64,000 bases of DNA from Paludibaculum fermentans (GTDB lineage: Bacteria > Acidobacteriota > Terriglobia > Bryobacterales > Bryobacteraceae), in assembly GCF_015277775.1 (NCBI RefSeq), contig NZ_CP063849.1, positions 8,881,501-8,945,500 of the forward strand, read 5' to 3'. The notes under the pieces were generated by a model. The model was given only the letters and a program-made list of their open reading frames with translations, was not told the DNA's origin and did no database searches. This document shows, piece after piece, positions 49,516 through 57,922 of the stretch; the first letter of the stretch is position 1, and each line of letters begins with the position of its first letter. Position numbers and translations under genes: made by a program.

Positions 49516-51249
49516 CTACTTCCTGGCCAACGGCTTGAGCAGATCGGCGGTCTCACTGGAGAAGCCGGAGATGCCGCCGGTGTGACGCAAGGGCGTGAAT
49601 CCAAACTTATCCACGTGATTCGGATTCGCGCCCAGCTCCAGCAGCAGCTTCACACTGTCGTTGCGATGAGAAAGCGCAGCCCAGGAGAGGTTGGTCATCT
49701 TGTCGTCATCGGTCTCGTCGACGCTCACGCCACTCTTAATCAGGTATCGAACCAGATCATACTGGCCCAAGGCCACGGCAACCCCAAGTGGCGTCATGGC
49801 AGCCAGGCCGGTCAGCATGGAGAACTGTTTTGGATCCGCGCCGTGAGCGATCAACTCCTCGGCCATGCCGACGTCGCCCGTATAGGCAACGCGCATCAGG
49901 GGCGTCATTCTGAACTTCACATTCGCCCTGGTTTTGGGGCTGGCGCCTTTCGCGATCAGTGCTTTGAGCACGGGCCTGTTGCCCTTGACCAGCGAGGCGA
50001 CCAGCAGGGCGTCGTAGCCCGATTTGGACTGGGCGTTGACGTTGGCGCCGCGGTCGAGCAGCAGCCGTACTTTGGCTTCGTCGTCGACGGCCATCATGAG
50101 CAGTGAAGTCCCCTCCGGTGTGGCCGTGTTCACGTCGAGCCCCTTGTCGAGCAGTGCGGTCAGCTCGCTGAGGGAGCCGAACAGCGCTGTCTTCATCCAG
50201 GGCTGCTCTGCGCGAGGGGTCGCGCTGGTGACGGGCGCCGCCACGGTTGGACTGGCAGCAGCCGGCAGCATCTCGGCCAGCGCCATGACTGCCCAACTGG
50301 TGGCGGCACAGGAGAGGTACTGGTCGTGACCGCCCGGGAATCCGCTCTCGAAGTAGGGCGGACTGACCTGCGCCGGCGTGCGGAGGCGCGTTTTGACCAG
50401 CCAGGCTCCATCGGGCCGCTGGTTCTTCACCAGCCAGGCAACTCCATTCTCGATTTCGGCTTGGCCGGCACTGACGTGGCCCGCCTGGCGAAGGGCTGTG
50501 ATCGCTTGAGCGGTCGAATAGGCGTCGCTTGCCAGGCCGGGAACCTGTGGCCAGCCGCCATCGCTGTTGTGGCGGGCGAGCAACTCCTGGGCGGCCGCTT
50601 TGCGGTCGGCTTCCGGGGCGCCCGCCCACTTCAGGCCCAGCAGTCGGAAGGTGGAGCCCTCGGTGTCAGCCGGCTTCGTGCCGTTCAGCCACAGGCGCGC
50701 CTTGGCCAGCGTGGCTGCCCGCTGCCTGCTCAACTCCTCCGGCAGGTAGTAAGCCACGGCGGCGGCCGCCAGGCTTGTCGAAGTGAACACGCTTTGGCTG
50801 TGCGGCGGACGGTTGTCGAAATTGGACCAGTGACCATCCTCCAATTGAAGATTGGCGAGGCGTCGCGCGTACACCGCAAGCGTCAGGCTGGGCGCAATCC
50901 CCGACGCCTGGGCGCCCCATAGGAAGTATCCCTCACTCAGCGCGGGATCGATCAGCCTGCGATCTTCCACCGCGGCGTCGATGGACGACAGGAACTCGAG
51001 CGAGGTGCCGGCGACAGCCTGGGCCACTTTCTCATCGACCGCCAAACCGTGCGCCCGAGCCGTCTCCAACGCCACCGCCGGCATCGTCTGGTGGTGGCAG
51101 GAGTAGCACGGGACCTTCCAGTTCGAACCTACCTTCTGGATCAAGGCGATCGACCGCTGGGCGGCCGCGCGGACCTGTTGCTGCGATGGGGCCGCACAGA
51201 ACACGGGCGCCGAAAGACAAAGCGTGGCACAGGCAAGAGACCGGATCAT
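49516..51249 (-). CDS. Cyclase-fold/ankyrin protein with CxxCH motif, exported
   Basis: 577 residues from the ATG at 51249. A signal peptide (about 1-20, MIRSLACATLCLSAPVFCAA) is followed by VPCYSCHHQTMPAVALETA, a CxxCH haem-type motif, and a helical region with repeated glycine-tryptophan blocks (SQSVFTSTSLAAAAVAYYL, NSDGGWPQVPGLASDAYSTA, QRPDGAWLVKTRLRTPAQVS) like the squalene-cyclase/prenyltransferase alpha-alpha barrel. The last 200 residues are ankyrin repeats (TPEGTSLLMMAVDDEAKVRL, KSGYDALLVASLVKGNRPVL, MTPLMRVAYTGDVGMAEELI, LSWAALSHRNDSVKLLLELG). It starts with a strong GGAGGAGAG box behind a clear promoter. Function unknown. Confidence 0.85.
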   Translation of the reverse strand: MIRSLACATLCLSAPVFCAAPSQQQVRAAAQRSIALIQKVGSNWKVPCYSCHHQTMPAVALETARAHGLAVDEKVAQAVAGTSLEFLSSIDAAVEDRRLIDPALSEGYFLWGAQASGIAPSLTLAVYARRLANLQLEDGHWSNFDNRPPHSQSVFTSTSLAAAAVAYYLPEELSRQRAATLAKARLWLNGTKPADTEGSTFRLLGLKWAGAPEADRKAAAQELLARHNSDGGWPQVPGLASDAYSTAQAITALRQAGHVSAGQAEIENGVAWLVKNQRPDGAWLVKTRLRTPAQVSPPYFESGFPGGHDQYLSCAATSWAVMALAEMLPAAASPTVAAPVTSATPRAEQPWMKTALFGSLSELTALLDKGLDVNTATPEGTSLLMMAVDDEAKVRLLLDRGANVNAQSKSGYDALLVASLVKGNRPVLKALIAKGASPKTRANVKFRMTPLMRVAYTGDVGMAEELIAHGADPKQFSMLTGLAAMTPLGVAVALGQYDLVRYLIKSGVSVDETDDDKMTNLSWAALSHRNDSVKLLLELGANPNHVDKFGFTPLRHTGGISGFSSETADLLKPLARK

Positions 51250-51280
51250 CGTATGCTCTCCTCCGCACTCGGACCCGACT

Positions 51281-51309
51281 AGTATCAGTACAGAACAGTA
51301 CAGAGTCAA
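51281..51309 (-). promoter_or_regulatory. Sigma70-type promoter with tandem 10-bp repeats in its spacer
   Basis: On the minus strand: TTGACT (51309-51304), a 17-bp spacer, then GATACT (51286-51281). The plus-strand text of 51286-51305 is two near-identical decamers, CAGTACAGAA and CAGTACAGAG, filling the spacer, where a repressor would occlude RNA polymerase. The leader to the ATG at 51249 is about 25 bases. The decamer CAGTACAGAG also occurs at 29391-29400, just before ackA. By eye only. Confidence 0.55.
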
Positions 51310-51410
51310 TCGAAAGTTAGGAGGCGCCGCGCCGCCCTTGTTGCGCCGCGGACAGGCGATCCTGCACCATCTGAGTGTGGGTCGGCAAGACCCCGCCAAT
51401 TGCATATCGC

Positions 51411-51917
51411 ATGCTGAGCCTCTCCGTCATGTCGATTCCATTCCCCAGTGGGACGAGGCTAGTGGGGCCGATCCTCGGCCTGCTGGCCGTGCTGTTGTGG
51501 CGTGTGCGCGAGGCGAAAGGGCCCGTCTCCATCAAGAAGATCGTGATCCCGCCGCTAGGCATGGCCACCGGCATGTCGATGTTCGTGCTGCCCGCGTTCC
51601 GGATTCCCTGGCTGTGGGCGCTGGGCGCCGTGCTCATTGGAGCGCTGCTGCTTGCCTACCCCCTGCTGCGGACCACTCGCCTGGAACGGGATGGCGAGGC
51701 GATCATGATGCGGCGCTCGAATGCCTTCTTTGCCGTATTGCTGGGCTTGTTCGCGATCCGCTTCGCGGCGCGCGGCTATCTCGACACGATCCTCTCCGGG
51801 CAGCAGACCGCGGCTCTCGCTTATCTGCTCGCCTTCGGAATGATCGTACGCTGGAGATCGCAGATGTTCCTGGAGTATCGGGCTCTGACCAGCACCTTGG
51901 CGCTCCCATCGGCCTGA
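51411..51917 (+). CDS. CcdC/DUF1453-like membrane protein
   Basis: 168 residues from the ATG at 51411 (51429 is an alternative; the frame opens further upstream). Several membrane segments: SGTRLVGPILGLLAVLLWRV, MATGMSMFVLPAFRIPWLWA, LGAVLIGALLLAYPLLRTTR, AFFAVLLGLFAIRFAARGYL and TAALAYLLAFGMIVRWRSQM. The linking segments (KKIVIPPLGMATGMSMFVLP, LRTTRLERDGEAIMMRRSNA) are those of the CcdC/DUF1453 family, which is linked to cytochrome c maturation or export in Bacillus but is of unclear function elsewhere. It is divergent from the cyclase/ankyrin gene and converges on a ThuA gene with two bases between stops. Confidence 0.8.
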   Translation: MLSLSVMSIPFPSGTRLVGPILGLLAVLLWRVREAKGPVSIKKIVIPPLGMATGMSMFVLPAFRIPWLWALGAVLIGALLLAYPLLRTTRLERDGEAIMMRRSNAFFAVLLGLFAIRFAARGYLDTILSGQQTAALAYLLAFGMIVRWRSQMFLEYRALTSTLALPSA

Positions 51918-51919
51918 GC

Positions 51920-52810
51920 TTACCCGGCCCAACCGATCGCCGGCCTGGCGCTGACGCGGCCGGTAGCCGCCCACTCTGTTCCATTCACAAGTAGTGTCTG
52001 GAAGTGCGGATCGAGCAGGTTCGGGTTGGGTTCATCCTTCCACGTATGCCCGAGCATGGTGGTGTAGATACGCCCCTTGCCCCAGGACCGAACCCAATCC
52101 AGCGGCTCGCGCCGGCGCGAGTCCTTCGACAGCGCGTAGGTGAGGATCCGCAGTTCCTTCTCGATTGCCCCATGCTTCGGCTGCGCGGCCCCGTGCTGGC
52201 CGTGCGTCAATTGCTCAGAGGGATGGACCCAGGTCTTCGGTAGCCCGCGCGTGACGGGGTGGCGTGGATCCCGGACCGACATCTCGAAATCGTGTCGCGG
52301 GCCATGGCCCGGGCCGAGCCCCTCGCCAGCGGGCACGACAACCACTCGCTCGTGTTCATCCAGGATCAGCCCGGGTCCAAAGGTCTTGTCGCGCCAGCCC
52401 AGGCCGATCATCTCGTTGTAGTCGGTCCATTCGAGGAACGCGTTGTTGGCGGCGTGAAAGACGACCAGGCCGCCGCCCTTCGACACGTACTGTTCGAGGC
52501 TCTGTTCCACGGGGGTGGGCCAGCGGACTCCATCGCTCTTGTGGCCGCCGTTGAAGTTGTTGATCACAACGGAATAGCGGTGGAACTCAGGCCGCCAGCG
52601 CGCCCATCCTTCCTGGTCTACGGCAGTGGAGGGCGTCGTGGAGACTTCGACCTGGAAGCGCCCGGAGGCTTCCAGGATGCCGCGCAGGGCACGGGTGCCG
52701 GCCTTCCAGTCGTGGTTGTTCATGCCGTCGACAATGAGGACGGGCAACCGGGCCGCCGGTGCGGCCGCGAAGGCGGAGAGAACAACCTGGCGTCGAGAGA
52801 GGGTTGGCAT
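51920..52810 (-). CDS. ThuA-domain protein with twin-arginine leader
   Basis: 296 residues. The twin-arginine-like N-terminus (TLSRRQVVLSAFAAAPAARL) leads into a ThuA domain: LPVLIVDGMNNHDWKAGTRA, YSVVINNFNGGHKSDGVRWP, GGGLVVFHAANNAFLEWTDY, FEMSVRDPRHPVTRGLPKTW, RIYTTMLGHTWKDEPNPN and LLVNGTEWAATGRVSARPAI. It is paralogous to the ThuA gene at 5805-6701 but uses the Tat route instead of Sec. Divergent from the mannonate dehydratase gene with a 126-bp intergenic region, which may hold shared regulatory sites. Confidence 0.9.
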   Translation of the reverse strand: MPTLSRRQVVLSAFAAAPAARLPVLIVDGMNNHDWKAGTRALRGILEASGRFQVEVSTTPSTAVDQEGWARWRPEFHRYSVVINNFNGGHKSDGVRWPTPVEQSLEQYVSKGGGLVVFHAANNAFLEWTDYNEMIGLGWRDKTFGPGLILDEHERVVVVPAGEGLGPGHGPRHDFEMSVRDPRHPVTRGLPKTWVHPSEQLTHGQHGAAQPKHGAIEKELRILTYALSKDSRRREPLDWVRSWGKGRIYTTMLGHTWKDEPNPNLLDPHFQTLLVNGTEWAATGRVSARPAIGWAG

Positions 52811-52936
52811 AGAGAATTACCCGTGCACACGCCGCATTGTATAGTGTCCGCGAGGCCCGGCTCCACCGCCCACCGGCCAGATCGCTCCCGCTGCGCCAGG
52901 CTGGCTCTGATAGCATGTCGGGCGAAGGAGTACTCG

Positions 52937-54016
52937 ATGGCCCGCATCACTCGTCGAACTTATGTGAAGGCGCCGCTGGCGGCGTTCGCTTTGAGCGCGG
53001 CGGAGGCGGCTCCCGCCGGCCGGACAACCGGCCAGGGCGGCATCCAGTTTTCCGAGATCCTCAACCCGGGCGAAGTCTCGCGCATGCGGCTGGCCAGGCA
53101 GATTGGGATCAATCACGCGATCGTCAATGTGAACTCGACTTTGGCCAAGGTGCCGCGTACGGAGTACGTCCAGGCGCTGACGAAGATCAAAGAAGAATTC
53201 ACCGCCGCTGGTTTGAAGATTGCGGGTGTCGAGAGCCACCCTGTACCAGCGGAGAAGATCAAGCTCGGCTTGCCGGGACGCGATGAGGAGCTCGAGAACT
53301 ACCAGGCGGCCATCGCGGCGCTAGCCCAGGTGGGCGTGCCGATGGTCTGCTACAACTTCATGGCGGGCCTGGGCTGGTACCGTACACGCGTCGACCTGAA
53401 GGAACGCGGCGGCGCGCTGACCTCCGAGTTCAACAACGCCGACGCGAAGAAGTTGGGCCTGACGAAGTTCGGCGAAGTGACGGAAGCGCAGATGTGGTCG
53501 AACATCGAGTACTTCCAGAAGGCGGTCATCCCGGTAGCTGAGAAGCACAACATCCTGATGGCGCTGCATCCGGACGATCCGCCGCTGTCGCCGCTGCGCG
53601 GCCTCGCCCGCATCGTCATCAGTGCGAAGAACTACCGGCGCATCATGAACATTGTCCCGAGCCCGGTGAACGGCATCACATACTGCCAGGCGAACTTCGT
53701 GGCCATGGGCGAAGACGTCTATTCGCTGGCCCAGGAGTGGCTGAAGGAGAAGAAGATCTTCTTCGTGCACTTCCGCGACATCGAAGGCAAGGGCGAACGG
53801 TTCCGCGAGACCTTCCACGACAACGGCCCGACGGACATGGCTCGGATGCTGAAGATCTACGGCGAAGGCGGTTTCAACGGCCCCATGCGGCCCGACCACG
53901 CTCCAACGCTGGAAGGCGAAGAGAACGACCGGCCGGGCTACGCGATGGGCGGCAAGGTGTTCGCGATTGGGTATATGCGGGGCATCCTCGATGCCTACAA
54001 GCTGCCGCACTCCTAA
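52937..54016 (+). CDS. uxuA: Mannonate dehydratase-like protein with Tat-like leader
   Basis: 359 residues from the ATG at 52937, preceded by GGAG. The leader RITRRTYVKAPLAAFALSAA is twin-arginine-like, unusual because mannonate dehydratase (UxuA) normally stays in the cytoplasm. Core features of the xylose-isomerase-like UxuA barrel: QIGINHAIVNVNSTLAKVPR, GVPMVCYNFMAGLGWYRTR, VIPVAEKHNILMALHPDDPP (metal-site His/Asp), RIMNIVPSPVNGITYCQANF, FFVHFRDIEGKGERFRETFH and NGPMRPDHAPTLEGEENDR. It removes water from D-mannonate to give 2-keto-3-deoxygluconate in hexuronate breakdown. It begins a group with GH95 and GH4 enzymes, 36 bp ahead of GH95. Confidence 0.85.
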   Translation: MARITRRTYVKAPLAAFALSAAEAAPAGRTTGQGGIQFSEILNPGEVSRMRLARQIGINHAIVNVNSTLAKVPRTEYVQALTKIKEEFTAAGLKIAGVESHPVPAEKIKLGLPGRDEELENYQAAIAALAQVGVPMVCYNFMAGLGWYRTRVDLKERGGALTSEFNNADAKKLGLTKFGEVTEAQMWSNIEYFQKAVIPVAEKHNILMALHPDDPPLSPLRGLARIVISAKNYRRIMNIVPSPVNGITYCQANFVAMGEDVYSLAQEWLKEKKIFFVHFRDIEGKGERFRETFHDNGPTDMARMLKIYGEGGFNGPMRPDHAPTLEGEENDRPGYAMGGKVFAIGYMRGILDAYKLPHS

Positions 54017-54052
54017 GGGGCGGCCGAATCGAAGGGGACATTGGGAGTGAAT

Positions 54053-56446
54053 ATGCGATCAGTGCGTTTGGGGTTGGCTTCGGCATTGCTGGTGTGTCCG
54101 GTGCTGTGGGGTGAGGCTCCGGGAGCGAACACGCTCTGGTACCGCCAGCCGGCGGCGAAGTGGGTGGAGGCGCTGCCGGTAGGCAACGGCCGCCTGGGCG
54201 GGATGGTCTTCGGCGGCGTACCCGTGGAAAAGATCCAGCTCAACGAAGACAGCATCTGGGCCGGCGAAAAGCGCGATCGCAACAACCCCGAGGGGGCCAA
54301 GGCCTTGCCCGAGGTGCGCCGCCTGTTGAAGGAAGGCCGCATCAAGGAGGCCGAGGCGCTGGCCGAGAAGTCGATCATCTCGAAGCCGAAGCGGCTGCCG
54401 CCCTATCAGACTATGGGTGACCTGGTGCTGAAGTTCAGCAACCAGGCAGAGGTCACCGGATACCGCAGGATGTTGGACCTGGATCGCGGAGTGGTGCGGG
54501 TAGAGTACCAATCGGGGGGAGCGACCTATACCCGCGAGGTCTTTGCGTCCGCCGTGGCGCACGTCCTGGTAGTTCGTCTGACCTGCGACAAGCCGGGAAG
54601 GCTGTCGTTCTCGGCCACGCTGACGAGGGAAGCGGACAGCAAGACCACTGCGACGAACGCAGGAGTTTCCATGAAGGGGCAGGCGCTGGTCCACGACAGA
54701 TTCCATGCCGACGAGCGGCCCGAGGGCGTAAAGTTCGCGGCGAAATTACTGATGCTGGAAACGGGCGGCCGGAAGCGTGTGGAGGGGCAGGAGTTGATCG
54801 TAGATGGGGCGAATGCCGTCACACTGTTGCTGGCTGCAGCGACGGACATGACGGTGAAGGAGCCGGCTCCGGTGCTCGGGCCGGCGGCGGTGGCTGAGAA
54901 CGCCTTGAAGGTTGCGACCACCGCATCACGCAAGCCCTACACTGCCCTACTGGCCGACCACATTGCCGATCACCAGCGCCTCTTCCGCCGCATGGAGTTT
55001 CACCTCGATGGCCCAGTCTCTGACCTGCCTACCGATGAGCGGCTAAAGCGCGTCCAGGCTGGCGAGCCCGATCTGGCGCTCGAGACCCTCTACTTCCAAT
55101 ATGGGCGCTACCTGCTGATTGCCAGCAGCCGGCCCGGCGGTTACCCCGCCAACCTGCAGGGCATCTGGAACGACAGCCTGGCTCCGGCGTGGGACAGCAA
55201 GTTCACCATCAACATCAACACCGAGATGAACTACTGGCCCGTGGAGACGTGCAATCTGTCGGAACTGCACCTGCCGCTCTTTGACCTCATCGACAAGGCC
55301 AAGCCGGACGGACGGCGTATCGCGAAAGAACTGTACGGAGCGCGCGGCTTCGTCCTGCACCACAATACGGACGGCTGGGGCCACGCGGTGCCCATCGATG
55401 GCGCAATCTACGGCATCTGGCCGATGGGCGCGGCCTGGCTGAGCCTGCATGCCTGGGATCACTACGAGTTCACCGGCGACCGTAAATTCCTGGCAGAACG
55501 CGCCTATCCCGATCTCAAGGAAGCTTCGGAGTTCTTCCTCGACTACCTGCAGGATGACGGGAAAGGCCATCTGATCACGGGCCCGTCCATCAGTCCCGAG
55601 AACCGCTACCGCACCGCGGGCGGCGCAGTCGGCGTGCTCTGCATGGCGCCTACGATGGACACGGAAATCACGCGGGCGCTGTTCAATCGCCTCATTCAGG
55701 CGAGTGAGGTGCTGGGCATCGATCCCGAGTTCCGGACGAAGGTCGCCGCGGCCCGCGCGAAACTCGTGCCGTTCCAGGTGGGCAAGCGCGGCCAGTTGCA
55801 GGAATGGGCCGAAGACTACGACGAGCCGGATCCAGGCCACCGCCACATCTCCCCGCTGTTCGCGCTGCATCCGGACAACCAGATCACGCTGCGCGGGACT
55901 CCGGAGCTGGCGCGCGCGGCGCGCAACACGCTCGAAGGCCGGTTGAAGGCCGGCAGCGGCCACACCGGCTGGAGCCGGGCCTGGATCATCAACTTTTGGG
56001 CTCGCCTGGAAGAGGGTGACACGGCCCATGAAAACATCGTCGCGCTGCTGGCGAAGTCCACCCTGCCGAACCTGTTCGACAACCATCCCCCCTTTCAGAT
56101 CGACGGCAACTTCGGCGGCACGGCCGGCATGGCGGAACTGCTGCTACAGAGCCACGCGGGCGAGATCAGCCTGCTGCCGGCGCTGCCCAAGGCTTGGGCC
56201 GGCGGATCCGTCAAGGGCCTGAAGGCACGGGGCAATGTGGAAGTGTCGATTCAGTGGACCGCGGGCAAGGCCGCTTCCGCGGTGCTCAAACCGGCTACGG
56301 CCGCGACGCACAAAGTCCGGCCGCCCAAGGGGCAGCAGATCGCATCCATCACCTCGGCGGGCAAGCCGCTGGCGTTGCGTGCGGAGTCCGATGGAACGGT
56401 CAGCGTCCGCCTCCCGGCGGGTGAGAACAAAGTCACGTTCCGGTAG
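54053..56446 (+). CDS. Exported GH95 alpha-L-fucosidase
   Basis: 797 residues from the ATG at 54053, with GGAG upstream. A signal peptide (about 1-20, [16 protein letters not shown]) precedes the GH95 N-terminal beta-domain ([60 protein letters not shown]) and the alpha/alpha barrel with catalytic-type segments [60 protein letters not shown] and [20 protein letters not shown] (general acid/base Asp). GH95 enzymes release alpha-L-fucose, or related alpha-L-galactose, by inversion. It sits between mannonate dehydratase and GH4 genes in one direction. Confidence 0.93.
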   Translation: MRSVRLGLASALLVCPVLWGEAPGANTLWYRQPAAKWVEALPVGNGRLGGMVFGGVPVEKIQLNEDSIWAGEKRDRNNPEGAKALPEVRRLLKEGRIKEAEALAEKSIISKPKRLPPYQTMGDLVLKFSNQAEVTGYRRMLDLDRGVVRVEYQSGGATYTREVFASAVAHVLVVRLTCDKPGRLSFSATLTREADSKTTATNAGVSMKGQALVHDRFHADERPEGVKFAAKLLMLETGGRKRVEGQELIVDGANAVTLLLAAATDMTVKEPAPVLGPAAVAENALKVATTASRKPYTALLADHIADHQRLFRRMEFHLDGPVSDLPTDERLKRVQAGEPDLALETLYFQYGRYLLIASSRPGGYPANLQGIWNDSLAPAWDSKFTININTEMNYWPVETCNLSELHLPLFDLIDKAKPDGRRIAKELYGARGFVLHHNTDGWGHAVPIDGAIYGIWPMGAAWLSLHAWDHYEFTGDRKFLAERAYPDLKEASEFFLDYLQDDGKGHLITGPSISPENRYRTAGGAVGVLCMAPTMDTEITRALFNRLIQASEVLGIDPEFRTKVAAARAKLVPFQVGKRGQLQEWAEDYDEPDPGHRHISPLFALHPDNQITLRGTPELARAARNTLEGRLKAGSGHTGWSRAWIINFWARLEEGDTAHENIVALLAKSTLPNLFDNHPPFQIDGNFGGTAGMAELLLQSHAGEISLLPALPKAWAGGSVKGLKARGNVEVSIQWTAGKAASAVLKPATAATHKVRPPKGQQIASITSAGKPLALRAESDGTVSVRLPAGENKVTFR

Positions 56447-56494
56447 AACGAGCGCGCGCTGTGGTAGAACATCAGGCAGCAGGAGGGATTGGGC

Positions 56495-57922
56495 ATGGCA
56501 CATAAAATCGCAATGATCGGTGCGGGCAGCATCGTGTTCTGCAAGACGCTGATGAGCGATATCATGGCGACTCCGGCGCTGGCCGGTAGTGAATTCGCGT
56601 TGATGAGCCGCACGGAGCCGAAGCTGCGGGCAATGGAAGCCTTCGGGCAGCGTATGCTGCGTGACAACGGATTGCCCGGCAGCGTGTGGGCGACCCTCGA
56701 TCGCGCGGAAGCGATCCGCGACGCTGACTTCGTCGTGGTGATGGTTCAGGTGGGCGGAGTCGAGGCGTTCGGGCTCGACTACAAGATTCCGTTGAAGTAC
56801 GGCGTCGACCAGTGCATCGCCGATTCCCTCGGGCCCGGCGGCATCTTCCGTGGGATGCGCACGATTCCCCTGCTGGTCGACATCGCCAAGGACATGGAGC
56901 GGCTGGCGAAGCCCGGCGCGATCCTGCTGCAATATGCGAATCCCATGGCGGCCAACTGCCTGGCGCTGGGCAAGGCGTCCAAAGTCTCGTTTGTCGGCCT
57001 GTGCCACGGTGTCCAGACGACGCTCGATCTCATCTCGCGCTACTGCGACGTGCCCAAGGACGAGATCACCTACACCTGCGGCGGCATCAATCACATGGAC
57101 TGGTTCCTTCGCCTGGAGCACAAGGGCGAGGATCTTTATCCCGACCTGCGGGCGGTCTTCGAGCGGCCCGAGTTCTACAAGAACGAAAAGGTGCGCGGCG
57201 AGGTGTTCCGCCACTTCGGTTACTTCATGACCGAGAGCACCGGCCATCTCAGCGAATACGTCCCGTGGTTCCGCAAGAACGCCAAGGCGATGGAGCTCTA
57301 CTGCGACGAGCCGAGCTTCGGCGGAGAAAGCGGAGCCTACTACTCCTGGTGCAAGGCGATTGCGGACATCTACGCCGAGCACGATCCGCTGGAGACCGAG
57401 TCGACCAAAATCAGTCACCGCAGTGTGGAGTATTGCTCCTACATCATGGAGGCCGTGGCAACGGGCAAGCCGTTCCGCTTCATGGGCAACGTGCGGAATG
57501 ACGGCTACATCACGAACCTGCCGCGCGGCTGCTGTGTCGAGGTGCCAACGTTCGCCGACGATACAGGCTTGCGGCCGACTGTGGTGGGTGATCTTCCCCC
57601 GCAGTGTGCGGCGCTCTGCATGACCAATGTGAACGTGCAGTTGCTGGCGGCCGAGGCAGCGCTCAACGCGGATCCCGAAAGGCTGGTGCAGGCGGTCGCC
57701 ATGGACCCGCTCACCAGTGCCGTGTGCACACTGGGAGAGATTCGCGAGATGTGCACCGAGATGTTGGAAGCCCAGCGCGAATGGCTGCCCGGCTTCCACG
57801 GCCGCTACATCAAGCAGAAGCCCGTGATCAGCATCCCGGCCGATTGCGAGCCGGTGGATGTGCCGCTGGATCCTGCACTGGCGATCGGGAAGAGGTTCTC
57901 GACGCTGTTGGAGCGGAGTTAA
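56495..57922 (+). CDS. GH4-family NAD- and Mn-dependent glycosidase, alpha-galactosidase-like
   Basis: 475 residues from the ATG at 56495, with AGGAGGG seven bases upstream. The GH4 nucleotide fold is at the N-terminus (HKIAMIGAGSIVFCKTLMSD, ADFVVVMVQVGGVEAFGLDY), with metal-binding Cys in VGLCHGVQTTLDLISRYCDV and His in GGINHMDWFLRLEHKGEDLY. The rest is MelA-like (NDGYITNLPRGCCVEVPTFA, PQCAALCMTNVNVQLLAAEA). GH4 enzymes use NAD and manganese by an elimination mechanism. The MelA-like branch acts on unphosphorylated alpha-galactosides or galacturonides and works in the cytoplasm, so uptake of its substrate is required. The 3' end overlaps the convergent MscS gene by four bases. Confidence 0.92.
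   Translation: MAHKIAMIGAGSIVFCKTLMSDIMATPALAGSEFALMSRTEPKLRAMEAFGQRMLRDNGLPGSVWATLDRAEAIRDADFVVVMVQVGGVEAFGLDYKIPLKYGVDQCIADSLGPGGIFRGMRTIPLLVDIAKDMERLAKPGAILLQYANPMAANCLALGKASKVSFVGLCHGVQTTLDLISRYCDVPKDEITYTCGGINHMDWFLRLEHKGEDLYPDLRAVFERPEFYKNEKVRGEVFRHFGYFMTESTGHLSEYVPWFRKNAKAMELYCDEPSFGGESGAYYSWCKAIADIYAEHDPLETESTKISHRSVEYCSYIMEAVATGKPFRFMGNVRNDGYITNLPRGCCVEVPTFADDTGLRPTVVGDLPPQCAALCMTNVNVQLLAAEAALNADPERLVQAVAMDPLTSAVCTLGEIREMCTEMLEAQREWLPGFHGRYIKQKPVISIPADCEPVDVPLDPALAIGKRFSTLLERS

Noticed and set aside
49516-51249. Classical c-type cytochrome assignment from CYSCHH
   Set aside because: One CxxCH with no methionine ligand or cytochrome fold context is not enough; kept as a possible haem site only.
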